Origin: Acidisphaera sp. S103
GTDB lineage: Bacteria; Pseudomonadota; Alphaproteobacteria; Acetobacterales; Acetobacteraceae
Length of the DNA stretch: 62,631 bases
Direction: 5' to 3'
Assembly (NCBI RefSeq): GCF_009765975.1
Contig: NZ_LMUJ01000048.1
Location: forward strand, 122,585-185,215
Made by a program: the position numbers and the translations under genes. Under the pieces are notes generated by a model. That model made no database searches and was not told where the DNA came from. It was given only the letters and a program-made list of their open reading frames with translations. This document shows, in pieces, positions 44,168 through 53,921 of this stretch; position 1 is the first letter of the stretch, and the number at the start of each line of letters is the position of its first letter.

Positions 44168-45859
44168 ATGACGCACGCTGAACCGGTAACCGGCGCTGAG
44201 TACCTGGCGCGCAGCCTGGCTGCGAATGGTACCACCCACGTCTTTTTCATCGACGCCGTGTTACGGCGCACGCTGATAGAATTGGGTACGCTGGGCGTTC
44301 AGCGTGTTCTGGGTCACAGCGAGAAAGCTGTCGCCTACATGGCGGACGGTTATGCCCGCATCGCCGGACGGCCGGGAATTTGCTTCGCGCAGTCGGTGGG
44401 TGCGGCGAATTTGGCGGCCGGGCTGCAGGATGCGTATCTCGGCCGCACGCCGGTGATTGCGATGACGGGGCACAAACAGCCATCGATGCAGCATCGCAAC
44501 GCGTACCAGGAAATTCCACACACGCCCCTGTTCGCGCCAGTGACGAAATTCTCGGCGCGGGTGGATCAGGCCGCCGACCTGCCGAGGCTGATGCGGCAGG
44601 CGTGGCGGGAGGCGATGACCGGAACGCCGCGTCCCGCGCATCTCGACCTGAATGGCTTGCAGGCGGAGGTCATCGAAACCGGTGTCGTTCATGAAGCCCC
44701 TGTCGCGGACCCAGCGTTCCAGCTAACCCTGCCGCCACACCGTCCCGTGGCATCGCCTGCCGAAATCGAGCGGGCCGCGGAACGAATATTGCGTGCGAGA
44801 AAGGTTGTGATCGTGGCGGGGGAGGGAGCGACCGCATCGGCTGCCGGCAAGGAACTGCTGGCGTTGGGTGAGTTGCTGGTCGCGCCGATCGCCACGTCGT
44901 TGGGCGCTCGCGGCCTGATCCCGACCCGACATCGGCTGTCGATTGGTTGCGCCGGCAACTATGCCGCGCCGCCCGCGAACCAGATCGTGCATGAGGCGGA
45001 ATTGGTGGTGTTTGTCGGTTGCGAGACCGGGGATCAGGTCACACATACCTGGCGCATTCCGGCGATCGATACGCCTTGCGTGCAAATCGACCTCGATCCG
45101 ACCGATATCGGTCGTTCTTATCCCAATACAGTGGGTGTGATGGGCGATCCGAAGGCGACGCTGGCCGCGCTGATTGCCGCGTTGGGCCGGCCCGAACGGG
45201 ATACCGCGTTTGCGGATCGGGCGGCGGAGATCATGGCGACGTGGCGGCAAAACCGGGCGGCGGCGCTGGCGAGCAATGCGTCACCGATCTGGCCGGATCG
45301 GCTGTGCGCGGAGATAACCCGAGCCCTGCCGGCGGATGGGATTTTGGTTGCGGATACGGGTTATTCCAGTATCTGGAGCAGTTCGCTGATCGAACTGAAC
45401 GGCGAGGGACAGACATATCTGCGCGCGGCAGGATCGCTCGGATGGTCTTTCCCAGCGGCGTTGGGCGCGAAATGCGCGGCGCCGCATCGCAAGGTGATCT
45501 GCTGGTCCGGCGATGGCGCGCTGTATTACCACCTGACCGAACTGGAGACGGCGCGTCGCCGTGGCATCGCGGTGGTGCTGGTGGTCAATAACAACTCCGG
45601 TTTTGGCCAGGGGTGGCCGAACATCCAGCGGCAGCAGGGCAACAAGCCCGGCGACGTGGCCGAACTGGTGCGCTTCGGGCCGACGAATTTCGCCGACGTG
45701 GCCAAGGTTTTCGGCCTGCGCGGCATCCGCGTGGAGGATCCGTCGCAGATTGGGCCGGCATTGCGCGACGCGCTGGCATCTGATGAAACCGTTGTCGTCG
45801 ATGTGGCGACCGACATCGATTGCCGGGCGCCCGAGCCCTGGTTGCCGGAGGGGATGTAG
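44168..45859 (+). CDS. Thiamine diphosphate-dependent enzyme (acetolactate synthase-like)
   Basis: Protein of 563 residues with the three ThDP domains. The catalytic Glu is in LGHSEKAVAYMADGYAR near residue 57, the central FAD/nucleotide-like domain spans about 195-330, and the ThDP/Mg motif is WSGDGALYYHLTELE through VVNNNSGFGQGW near 440-480. The FAD-site signature of true acetolactate synthase is not clear and no small regulatory subunit is nearby, so a decarboxylase or 2-hydroxyacyl-CoA-lyase-like carboligase is possible. The gene is followed after one base by a hydroxyacyl-CoA dehydrogenase and then an SDR, suggesting a short catabolic route. A GGGGAGG lies about 8 bases before the ATG. 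Confidence 0.87.
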   Translation: MTHAEPVTGAEYLARSLAANGTTHVFFIDAVLRRTLIELGTLGVQRVLGHSEKAVAYMADGYARIAGRPGICFAQSVGAANLAAGLQDAYLGRTPVIAMTGHKQPSMQHRNAYQEIPHTPLFAPVTKFSARVDQAADLPRLMRQAWREAMTGTPRPAHLDLNGLQAEVIETGVVHEAPVADPAFQLTLPPHRPVASPAEIERAAERILRARKVVIVAGEGATASAAGKELLALGELLVAPIATSLGARGLIPTRHRLSIGCAGNYAAPPANQIVHEAELVVFVGCETGDQVTHTWRIPAIDTPCVQIDLDPTDIGRSYPNTVGVMGDPKATLAALIAALGRPERDTAFADRAAEIMATWRQNRAAALASNASPIWPDRLCAEITRALPADGILVADTGYSSIWSSSLIELNGEGQTYLRAAGSLGWSFPAALGAKCAAPHRKVICWSGDGALYYHLTELETARRRGIAVVLVVNNNSGFGQGWPNIQRQQGNKPGDVAELVRFGPTNFADVAKVFGLRGIRVEDPSQIGPALRDALASDETVVVDVATDIDCRAPEPWLPEGM

Positions 45860-45860
45860 C

Positions 45861-46811
45861 ATGGCCGAAGTAGCGGTTGTCGGCGCGGGTCTGATGGGGC
45901 ATGCGCTGGCCTTGGTTTTCGCGTTGGGTGGACATCAGGTTCGCCTGACCGACAACAACGCCGAATCGCTGGAGCGGGCGCCGGGTTTGATGGCGACCGC
46001 GCTTGCGACCTTGGCCGAGGCAAGCGAGGTGGACGGAACCTGGAATCGGCAGCGACTGTCGAAAGCCGTGCGTTGCATGCCGTCGCTGGCGGACACCGTG
46101 AGAGGTGCGTCCATCGTGGTCGAGGCGGTGGTGGAACGGCCGGATGTGAAGCTGGCGCTGTATGACCAGCTTCAATCACTGATGGATCCGGATGCGATCC
46201 TGGCCAGCAACACCTCCAACCTGGATATTTTCCCGCTGGTGCCGGCGGCGTTGCAGGAACGCACTATTATCGCCCATTGGTATACGCCGCCTTATCTGTG
46301 CGACCTGGTTGATCTGTGTCCCGGGCCAGGGACGAAGCCGGGGGTGATCGAGACCGTCCGAGGTATGGTTGAGGCGATGGGCAAGGCGCCGGTGGTGTTC
46401 AAGCAGATGGTGCAGGGCTACGTCGCCAACCGGCTACAGGCGGCGATGCAGTTGGAAGTCTATCGACTGCTGGATGAGGGGCTGGTCACGCCCAAAGATA
46501 TCGACGATTCGGTGCTGCACGGGCTGGCGTTGCGTATCCCGATCCTGGGGATCATGGCGAAGGCGGATTTTACCGGCCTGTTGTTGATGCAGCAGGGGAT
46601 GCAGAACCGCAGTTATACGCCGCCGGTGCCGCAAGGGTGCAGCGAGACACTGGACAAGCTGATCGCCGAGGGCCGCACCGGGGTGATGGCGGGCAAGGGA
46701 TATTTCGACTGGGGTGACCGTTCGCCAGAAGAGTTGTTCCGGGAACGTGACCGGAAGTTGCTGGCATTGAAACAGGCGTTGCGGGCGATCGGCCCGATGG
46801 AGGGCACATGA
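45861..46811 (+). CDS. 3-hydroxyacyl-CoA dehydrogenase family protein
   Basis: NAD-dependent enzyme of 316 residues. Rossmann motif VVGAGLMGHALALVFALGG at the start, SNTSNLDIFPL near 115, the catalytic His in IIAHWYTPP near 135 (the usual form is HFFNP), and QGYVANRLQAAMQLE near 190 leading into the helical C-terminal domain. The HWYTPP version occurs in gulonate/carnitine-dehydrogenase-like members more than in fatty-acid enzymes, so the substrate may be a non-CoA hydroxy acid. The true ATG is 45861, one base after the preceding stop. Ends in an ATGA overlap with the SDR. Confidence 0.88.
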   Translation: MAEVAVVGAGLMGHALALVFALGGHQVRLTDNNAESLERAPGLMATALATLAEASEVDGTWNRQRLSKAVRCMPSLADTVRGASIVVEAVVERPDVKLALYDQLQSLMDPDAILASNTSNLDIFPLVPAALQERTIIAHWYTPPYLCDLVDLCPGPGTKPGVIETVRGMVEAMGKAPVVFKQMVQGYVANRLQAAMQLEVYRLLDEGLVTPKDIDDSVLHGLALRIPILGIMAKADFTGLLLMQQGMQNRSYTPPVPQGCSETLDKLIAEGRTGVMAGKGYFDWGDRSPEELFRERDRKLLALKQALRAIGPMEGT

Positions 46812-47569
46812 TTCGATACGATCTGACCGGCAAGACCGCACTGGTGACAGGCGGCGCGTCCGGTATCGGTTTCGCCACCGCGAAGATGCTTTCCGGGTTT
46901 GGCGCCACGGTCGCGGTAAACTTCCTGACCGACGACCCGCGCGGACCGGAGGCAGTGGATAAGCTGATCGCGGCCGGTGGGAAGGCGGTGATGGCGCCCG
47001 GCAGCGTTGGTGATGCGGCGGACTCGGTGCGGATGGTTCAGCAGGCCGTTGCCGACCTGGGGCGACTGGATCTGTTGGTGAACAACGCCGGCACGCCAGG
47101 GACGCGGCATCGGATCGCGCCGCCAGACCTCGACCTGATTACCGAGGAACTCTGGTCGGTTCTGTTGGAAACCAATCTACTGGGTGTGTTCCGCTGTGCC
47201 AAGGCGGCGGCCCCGGCGTTGAAGAAGGCGGGCGGCGCGATCGTCAATACCGCCTCGATCGCTGGATTGGGACGCGCCGGCAGCAGTTTGGCATACGGTG
47301 CCACCAAAGCCGGTGTGGTCAGCCTGACACAGAACCTCGCTCGGGCGCTCGCGCCGGAGGTGCGGGTGAACGCCATAGCGCCGGGCGCGGTTGACAGCTC
47401 CTGGATGATCGAATGGACGAATGAGGAACGGCAGCAGTCGATCGAGCGTGCGTTACTGAAACGGCGCTGCCAACCCGAAGACCTTGCTGAGGTCATCGTT
47501 TTCCTGGGCTTCGGCGCCGCGATGGTGACCGGACAGACGATCACCGTGGATGGTGGTTTGACATTGTAG
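46808..47569 (+). CDS. SDR family NAD(P)-dependent oxidoreductase
   Basis: Classical SDR of 253 residues: TGGASGIGFATAK near residue 15, LLVNNAG near 90, Ser in NTASIAGLG, the YGATK motif near 157, and TGQTITVDGGLTL at the end. All active-site residues are present, in contrast to the SDR at 43190-43960. Its start overlaps the hydroxyacyl-CoA dehydrogenase stop (ATGA), making a three-gene operon with the ThDP enzyme. Probably oxidises or reduces a hydroxy or keto intermediate of the same route. Confidence 0.9.
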   Translation: MIRYDLTGKTALVTGGASGIGFATAKMLSGFGATVAVNFLTDDPRGPEAVDKLIAAGGKAVMAPGSVGDAADSVRMVQQAVADLGRLDLLVNNAGTPGTRHRIAPPDLDLITEELWSVLLETNLLGVFRCAKAAAPALKKAGGAIVNTASIAGLGRAGSSLAYGATKAGVVSLTQNLARALAPEVRVNAIAPGAVDSSWMIEWTNEERQQSIERALLKRRCQPEDLAEVIVFLGFGAAMVTGQTITVDGGLTL

Positions 47570-47577
47570 AAAGCAGA

Positions 47578-47603
47578 CAGGCCAGGGTGTGATCCCTGGC
47601 CTG
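47578..47603. terminator. Terminator-like hairpin between convergent SDR and porin genes
   Basis: CAGGCCAGGG-TGTGAT-CCCTGGCCTG, a perfect 10-bp stem beginning 8 bases after the SDR stop and 26 bases before the porin stop. A T-rich stretch is absent; it probably serves both strands. Confidence 0.6.
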
Positions 47604-47628
47604 CGAAGCTGTCCGATCCGAACAAGGT

Positions 47629-49005
47629 TTAGAATGTCAGGACCACGTCGGACGCGACGGTGAACGAGCTGTTGGCCGTTCCGCCGTTGTAGGCGCTGGC
47701 TCCGCCCAGATCGGTATCCCACCGGATTTCCGGACGAATCAGCAGGCCGCTGATCACCGGGGGCAGTCCGGCCGGTTTGTAGGTTACGCCAAGGGTCAGT
47801 TCGCCATAAGTCGTTGCGTGCTTTGCCCCAGAGACGAGGGGGGTCGGGAAGCCTTGCTGGAACTGATCGAAACCGTTGTTGTTGGCAAAGCCGGAGACGA
47901 AGAAGTTGTTATCGTCCCGATACACTTCGGCCCGTCCGTTGAGCGTGAGCGTGTCGGTCAGTGTATAGCTGGCGTACTGGGCGACACCGAAGGCATTGGC
48001 CGGTGCCGGCTTGCCGGTGAGAAGACCATTGCCGAAATCGTCGCGAACCCAGTTTAACTCAGTCGTAAGTGTCAGCGCCGAGGTCGCCTTGTAGGTGATC
48101 ACGATATCGTTATAGTACCGATAATATCCATCGGCATTGTACCCAAATGGCGACAGTGCGCGAGATGAATTTTCGGGCCCGATATGTGTCAGCGCGAGCG
48201 CGGTCAGATTGCCGCCCAACAGGGTCAGGTTGACGCCGCCCAGGAACGCGATGGCGCTGTTGTCGTCGCCCGACGATCCGAAACTGGTGTTGGCACCAGT
48301 ATCGAGACCCAGATAAACGTCCAGCATCGAGTTGACGTGGCTGGTCGTCAGGATTCCGGTATGCTTCAGCGGCAGGCCGAAATTGAAGATGTAGGAGTGC
48401 GAATAGAACGGATTGGTGGATGGGTCGATCGTTTCGAACCCAAGCGGCGTCGAATATTGACCGGCTTTCACATCGATACCGCCATCAAACAACACCGGCA
48501 GATGGAACAGAACATTGGCCTCGACGATATCGAACTGATTGCGGTCGTAAGGATTGACCCAGTCGAATTCACCAAGGAAGTGGGTATAGCGGGCGTCCGA
48601 ACCATACATGCCCTGCAGCTTGAAGCCCCAATCGAAGCCGGTGGCCTTCGGATCGAGCGGCTTGTTTGCCGTCAACAGAATTTGGTTCAGCAGAACGGTG
48701 TTCGGCTTGTCTGTGAAAAGCTGGCCGAAATTCTGCTTCGGGCCATCGAAGTTGCCCGTGATGCCGGCCTCGATCTGGGCGGAAAGGTGGATTCCATCAA
48801 TCCAGAGGCCCGGTGGTGGTGCAGCGGGCGCGGGAGCGGGCGTCGGCGCCGCTGTGGTGGCCGCCGCCGCGGGGGGAGCAGCCGCTGCGGGAGGAGCCGC
48901 CGCCGCGGGGGGAGCAACCGTTTGTGCGGACGCCGTCCCCCAACCCGCGGCGATCGTCGCCGCGGCGGCAAGCCAAGCGCTTTGCCAGAGTTTGTTTGTC
49001 GTCAT
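47629..49005 (-). CDS. Outer-membrane porin (BBP2/OprB-like beta-barrel)
   Basis: Protein of 458 residues. Signal peptide of about 28 residues ending WGTASAQ, then a low-complexity Ala/Pro linker (repeated APPAAAAPPAAA units) to about residue 65, then a beta-barrel of alternating strands beginning GLWIDGIHLSAQIEAGITG and ending in Phe (SDVVLTF), the usual outer-membrane insertion signal. GQYSTPLGFETIDPSTNPFYSHS is typical of beta-barrel porin-2. It probably forms a diffusion channel. The linker may span or touch the peptidoglycan. Transcribed alone, with an AT-rich leader upstream. Confidence 0.85.
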   Translation of the reverse strand: MTTNKLWQSAWLAAAATIAAGWGTASAQTVAPPAAAAPPAAAAPPAAAATTAAPTPAPAPAAPPPGLWIDGIHLSAQIEAGITGNFDGPKQNFGQLFTDKPNTVLLNQILLTANKPLDPKATGFDWGFKLQGMYGSDARYTHFLGEFDWVNPYDRNQFDIVEANVLFHLPVLFDGGIDVKAGQYSTPLGFETIDPSTNPFYSHSYIFNFGLPLKHTGILTTSHVNSMLDVYLGLDTGANTSFGSSGDDNSAIAFLGGVNLTLLGGNLTALALTHIGPENSSRALSPFGYNADGYYRYYNDIVITYKATSALTLTTELNWVRDDFGNGLLTGKPAPANAFGVAQYASYTLTDTLTLNGRAEVYRDDNNFFVSGFANNNGFDQFQQGFPTPLVSGAKHATTYGELTLGVTYKPAGLPPVISGLLIRPEIRWDTDLGGASAYNGGTANSSFTVASDVVLTF

Positions 49006-49110
49006 TCGCTTGTTTCCATCTTAAAGGCAGTAAACGCCATCTACCTAGATCGTTCCCGCATAAATGAACCATATAATATATATACATTCATATAGCAGGA
49101 AAATAGGAAA

Positions 49111-49130
49111 GTCCTGGGCTTCCCCAGGAC
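49111..49130 (-). terminator. amtB terminator
   Basis: GTCCTGGG-CTTC-CCCAGGAC, an 8-bp GC-rich stem with a tight tetraloop, beginning 15 bases after the amtB stop. On the minus strand the stem is followed by TTTCCTATTTTCC, a T-rich tail fitting intrinsic termination of glnK-amtB. Confidence 0.7.
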
Positions 49131-49144
49131 CTTCCGCTGGAACC

Positions 49145-50566
49145 TTAGAAGATTTGTTCGCCGTGCAGGACGATATCCAGGCCTTCCCGCTCCTCTTCTT
49201 CGTCAACCCGCAGTCCGACAAGGGCCTTGGTCACCATCAGCAGGATCAGTGTCATGATTCCGCTATAGGCAATGGTCGAACAGACGCCGATTGCCTGCAG
49301 CTTGAGCTGCGCCAGGCCACCAGGGCTGCCGTCGGGTGAGGCATCCGTGGCTGACAGAGGCCCGTAGGCGAACACACCGGTCAGCAAGGCGCCGATGATA
49401 CCGCCGATACCATGGACACCGAATGCGTCCAGGCTGTCGTCATAGCCCAACATATGCTTCAGGGTCGTTGCGGACCAGAAGCAGATCACGCCCGCGGCGA
49501 CACCGATGACGATCGACCCGCCCGGAAGCACGAAACCCGAAGCCGGCGTGATTGCCACCAGCCCGGCAACCGCGCCAGAGGCCGCGCCGAGAACCGAGGG
49601 TTTGCCCTTGGTGATCCACTCGGCGAACATCCAGCCAAGCGCCGCAGCCGCCGTGGCGATCTGCGTCACGGACATCGCCATGCCGGCGCGGCCGTTGGAG
49701 GCGACCGCGGAACCCGCGTTGAACCCGAACCAGCCCACCCACAGCAGGGAGGCACCAATGACCGCGTAGCCCACGTTGTACGGCGCCATGTTGTCAGTGC
49801 CGTAACCCACCCGTTTGCCAAGGACCAAGGCGCAGACCAGACCGGCGACACCGGCGTTGATATGCACGACGGTGCCGCCCGCGAAGTCGAGCACACCCAA
49901 CTGATTGGCCCAGCCCGACGGTGCCCAGACCCAATGGGCGATGGGCGAATAGACCAGCAGGGACCAAAGCGCCATGAAGATGCACATCGCCGAGAACTTC
50001 ATGCGATCGGCGAACGCCCCTGCGATCAGGGCCGGCGTGATGATCGCGAAGGTCATCTGGAACATCATGTAGACGGTCTCGGGGATCGTCGTGCCCATGT
50101 CAGCGACGTCCTTGATTCCCGAGGCAAGCACGAAGGCCTGGGAGTCATTCCCTTTGACGATATGGTCGGCGATGCCGTTCAGCATGAAGCGGGAGAAGTC
50201 GCCCATGTATTCGTTGCCGGTGGTGAAGGCGACGCTGTAGCCGGCGATCGTCCAGACCATGGTGACGATGCAGCAGATCGTGAACGACTGCATCATGGTT
50301 GCCAGCACGTTCTTCTTGCGTACCATACCGGCATAGAACAGTGCGAGGCCCGGGATGGTCATCAGCAGCACCAGCGCGGTGCTGCTCAGCATCCACGCGG
50401 TATCGCCGGAATCAAGCTTCGGCGGCCCAGCGGGGGCAGCCGCCGCGGCGGCTGCCGCGACGGCGGGCGCGGCCGGGGCAGCCGCAGTCTGCGCCAATGC
50501 CGGTAGTGCGAGCAACAGAGCGAACAGCAGTGCGCTCAGTCCCCAAAAATAGCGGGGTCTCTTCAT
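49145..50566 (-). CDS. amtB: Ammonium transporter AmtB
   Basis: Trimeric inner-membrane ammonium channel of 473 residues. Sec signal peptide (YFWGLSALLFALLLALPALAQ), then an unusually long Ala/Pro linker of about 30 residues, then 11 helices starting DTAWMLSSTALVLLMTIPGLALFYAGMVRKKN (landmark). The twin pore His are in VHINAGVAGLVCAL and FGVHGIGGIIGALLTG. The C-terminal tail contains GLDIVLHGE, the docking part for GlnK. It lies 25 bp after glnK, the classical arrangement in which GlnK blocks AmtB when ammonium is ample. Confidence 0.95.
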   Translation of the reverse strand: MKRPRYFWGLSALLFALLLALPALAQTAAAPAAPAVAAAAAAAAPAGPPKLDSGDTAWMLSSTALVLLMTIPGLALFYAGMVRKKNVLATMMQSFTICCIVTMVWTIAGYSVAFTTGNEYMGDFSRFMLNGIADHIVKGNDSQAFVLASGIKDVADMGTTIPETVYMMFQMTFAIITPALIAGAFADRMKFSAMCIFMALWSLLVYSPIAHWVWAPSGWANQLGVLDFAGGTVVHINAGVAGLVCALVLGKRVGYGTDNMAPYNVGYAVIGASLLWVGWFGFNAGSAVASNGRAGMAMSVTQIATAAAALGWMFAEWITKGKPSVLGAASGAVAGLVAITPASGFVLPGGSIVIGVAAGVICFWSATTLKHMLGYDDSLDAFGVHGIGGIIGALLTGVFAYGPLSATDASPDGSPGGLAQLKLQAIGVCSTIAYSGIMTLILLMVTKALVGLRVDEEEEREGLDIVLHGEQIF

Positions 50567-50591
50567 AGTCCTGTTTCCCTATGCTTCTTGT

Positions 50592-50951
<360 letters not shown>

Positions 50952-51045
50952 TCATTGGGGTTACGGGAAGCCTGCATTGTCGTGTCCTGTGTCGCCATTT
51001 CGCCGCGCCGCTGCGAGGAGCAACGGCCGGACGTGACATCTGTAG

Positions 51046-51063
51046 AATCAACAATCGTGCCAA
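51046..51063 (-). promoter_or_regulatory. Candidate sigma-54 promoter for glnK-amtB
   Basis: Minus strand reads TTGGCACGATTGTTGATT. The -24 part (TTGGCACG) is perfect, and the 10-base spacing to the -12 dinucleotide is right, but that dinucleotide is GA where GC is expected. The start would lie about 105 bases before the glnK ATG. NtrC control is expected for this operon but I could not identify a clear binding pair. Confidence 0.55.
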
Positions 51064-51137
51064 CATCGCATTGCGCTGTGCGGGCGCGGTTTTTATCTAC
51101 AATCAGCCGATATGCGGGATAATAATGCACATTAATC

Positions 51138-51149
51138 GAGCAATTGCTC
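51138..51149. promoter_or_regulatory. Perfect 12-bp palindrome upstream of glnK
   Basis: GAGCAATTGCTC, about 80 bases upstream of the sigma-54-like element and 210 before glnK, near the distance of an enhancer site. It does not match the NtrC consensus closely (TGCACC-N5-GGTGCA); a nearby TGCAC at 51126-51130 is only a half site. The 519-bp gap between glnK and glnA also holds the glnA terminator and nothing else I could define. Confidence 0.3.
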
Positions 51150-51400
51150 TTTACTGCCCCAATAATGCTGGGACCGGCATTGTTGATGCCGTATCCATAG
51201 GGGCACATTCCATTGCCGCACACACGCTCATCGCCTCAACCCGATCAGTGGCGGCTGCAAAACTCGGATGACCGACAAGACGGCGGTCTATACGTGACCG
51301 GTACTTCCGATATCAAAATGGACGTGAATTGTCATAGATAGCCGCATTGACCGCGACATCAGGCCGTAACGGTCCTGATTGGCTTTAATACCGACAATAA

Positions 51401-51432
51401 AAAACCCCGCCGCATGATACGGCGGGGTTTTC
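51401..51432 (-). terminator. glnA intrinsic terminator
   Basis: AAAACCCCGCCG-CATGATA-CGGCGGGGTTTT, a perfect 12-bp stem with A/T flanks, 18 bases after the glnA stop. On the minus strand the stem runs into TTTTTTATTG. The clearest factor-independent terminator in the window. Confidence 0.88.
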
Positions 51433-51449
51433 CGAATGGTCTGGGGGAT

Positions 51450-52898
51450 TTAGACCGAGTAGTACATCTCGAACTCAACCGGGTGCGGGGTGTGCTCGAA
51501 CCGGTACACTTCATTCCATTTCAGTTCGATATAGCTTTCGATCTGGTCGGTACTGAACACCCCGCCTTCCAGCAGGAAGTCGTGGTCCGCCGCCAGCGCG
51601 CCCAGGGCTTCACGCAGGCTGCCGCATACCGTCGGGATGCCTTTCAGCTCTTCCGGCGGCAGATCGTACAGATCCTTGTCCATCGGGTCGCCGGGATGGA
51701 TTTTGTTCTTGATCCCGTCCAGCGCCGCCATGGTGATCGCGGAATAGGACAGATAAGGGTTGCAGCTCGGATCGGGGAAGCGAACCTCGACACGCTTCGC
51801 CTTTGGGCTGGTCGTGTACGGGATGCGGCAGGACGCCGACCGGTTACGGGCCGAATAAGCCAGCAGAACCGGCGCCTCGAACCCCGGGATCAACCGCTTG
51901 TAACTGTTGGTCGAGGGATTGGAGAATGCGTTGATCGCCTTCGCGTGCTTGATGATGCCACCGATGGCATAAAGGCACATCTCCGACAGATCGGCATAGC
52001 CGTTGCCGGCGAACAACGGCTTGCCGGCTTTCCAGATCGAGATATGCGTATGCATACCCGAACCGTTGTCGCCATAGATCGGCTTCGGCATGAACGTCGC
52101 GGTCTTGCCGTAGCTGTGGGCGACGTTGTGGACGCAGTATTTGTAAATCTGCATCTGGTCGGCCATCGTGGTCAGCGAGCCGAACTTGGTGCCAAGCTCG
52201 TGCTGCGATTGCGCCACTTCGTGGTGGTGCTTTTCGATCGGCAGGCCCATCTCGCCCATCGTCGACAGCATTTCCGCGCGGAGGTCGCTGTCGCCATCGA
52301 CCGGCGGAACCGGGAAATAGCCGCCCTTCACCGACGGACGGTGACCCATGTTGCCTTCCGGATAGTCCTTCAGGTTGGAACCCGGACCCTCGACGCTATC
52401 GACCTGGAAACTGCCGAAATTGCCGCCGGTGCCGAACTTCACGCTGTCGAAGATGAAGAATTCCGCCTCGGCACCGATGGAGACGGTGTCGCCGATGCCG
52501 CTGGACTTGACGTACGCCTCGCACAGCTTGGCGGTTGCCCGCGGGTCACGCGAATAGAACTGCCCGGTCGAGGGCTCGACGATATCGCAGAACACGATCA
52601 GGCTCGGCTTGGCGGAGAACGGATCCATCGTGGCCGTGGCCGCGTCCGGCATCAGGATCATGTCGCTCTCGTTAATCGCCTTCCAGCCGGCGATGGAGGA
52701 GCCATCGAACATGATCCCGTCGCGGAATGCATCTTCACCCATGGTAGAGATATGTTGGGCAGTGTGCTGCCACTTGCCGCGGGGATCGGTGAACCGAAGG
52801 TCCACATACTCCACGGAATTGTCACTCAGCATCTTGAGCACCTTGCTCACGTCCCCACTGGGACCTGATGCTGACGCTGTTGCCGGCTTCTTCGCCAT
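51450..52898 (-). CDS. glnA: Glutamine synthetase type I
   Basis: ATP-dependent amidation of glutamate, dodecameric, 482 residues. Metal and substrate motifs: [12 protein letters not shown] near 68, AEAEFFIFD near 138, [10 protein letters not shown] near 275, and the adenylylation loop DLYDLPPEE near residue 405 with the Tyr modified by GlnE. The start ([12 protein letters not shown]) has GGGGAAATCAGG before it. It is 10 to 12 residues longer at the N terminus than most GlnA because of an Ala/Ser-rich tail. It follows glnB after 221 bp and is probably transcribed from the sigma-54 promoter upstream of glnB as well as its own. Confidence 0.96.
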   Translation of the reverse strand: MAKKPATASASGPSGDVSKVLKMLSDNSVEYVDLRFTDPRGKWQHTAQHISTMGEDAFRDGIMFDGSSIAGWKAINESDMILMPDAATATMDPFSAKPSLIVFCDIVEPSTGQFYSRDPRATAKLCEAYVKSSGIGDTVSIGAEAEFFIFDSVKFGTGGNFGSFQVDSVEGPGSNLKDYPEGNMGHRPSVKGGYFPVPPVDGDSDLRAEMLSTMGEMGLPIEKHHHEVAQSQHELGTKFGSLTTMADQMQIYKYCVHNVAHSYGKTATFMPKPIYGDNGSGMHTHISIWKAGKPLFAGNGYADLSEMCLYAIGGIIKHAKAINAFSNPSTNSYKRLIPGFEAPVLLAYSARNRSASCRIPYTTSPKAKRVEVRFPDPSCNPYLSYSAITMAALDGIKNKIHPGDPMDKDLYDLPPEELKGIPTVCGSLREALGALAADHDFLLEGGVFSTDQIESYIELKWNEVYRFEHTPHPVEFEMYYSV

Positions 52899-53119
52899 CC
52901 TGATTTCCCCGTTGTCTGTTTGGTCGCCGCGACTGTCCCGCCCGTCACGGGACGCGACAGGACACGGCATGCGATAGTCCCGCACCACGCGGAACCTTAT
53001 CGCCCGGCGCTCGTCTACGCCGATGCGTCGGAAGCCGAAAGTGGAATAAGGCTGATGTTTGAACGGGCTGCCTCATGCCGGCGGGAACCGCTGAAAGCGG
53101 TGCCCCGGGTGCGAAAGCC

Positions 53120-53524
<405 letters not shown>

Positions 53525-53550
53525 TCAGCGGCGTGAACAGCACCATAGGT

Positions 53551-53568
53551 TTGCATGTGGCGTGCCAA
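53551..53568 (-). promoter_or_regulatory. Sigma-54 promoter for glnB-glnA
   Basis: Minus strand reads TTGGCACGCCACATGCAA. GG at -24 and GC at -12 are exactly 10 bases apart and the rest fits TTGGCACG-N4-TTGCA with one change. Predicted start near 53541, about 83 bases before the glnB ATG. The 463-bp gap between glnB and the aminotransferase holds this element, the hairpin at 53589-53631 and a GGCGATA-N5-TATCGCC repeat at 53874-53892. Confidence 0.75.
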
Positions 53569-53588
53569 GCAGCAACGGCCAAGGTGAT

Positions 53589-53631
53589 GGATGGCCTATC
53601 TTCCGTGCGAACGGCCATCCGCGGCTTTTTT
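53589..53631 (+). terminator. Terminator-like hairpin with T-run in a gene-free gap
   Basis: GGATGGCC - 16-base loop - GGCCATCC, then GCGGC and a run of six T on the plus strand. There is no plus-strand gene before it; glnB runs the other way. It may end a small RNA transcribed from within about 53470-53590, or be fortuitous. Confidence 0.4.
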
Positions 53632-53921
53632 GGACACCTCCGTACTGTATGCCAGCGCATCCTGCACCGGACCAGGGAGGGCAGATTGCGCCCGGCAACG
53701 GCAAAAACCGCCGGTCCAAGGGTGCCGTCGGATCAGGTTCGGGTGGTGGGGAAAGGCGTTGCCCGGTATTTGCGCAGTTGAAACGGATGCATGTCGCCCG
53801 TTTTTTATGCAGAAAGTGGGGCAAATATATACGGCCCGTACATATCCTCCTGGCCTTTCCAACTTGACCCGGGGGCGATATTCCGTATCGCCTAGCGACT
53901 GGTCAGGGCGGAGTGTCATCG

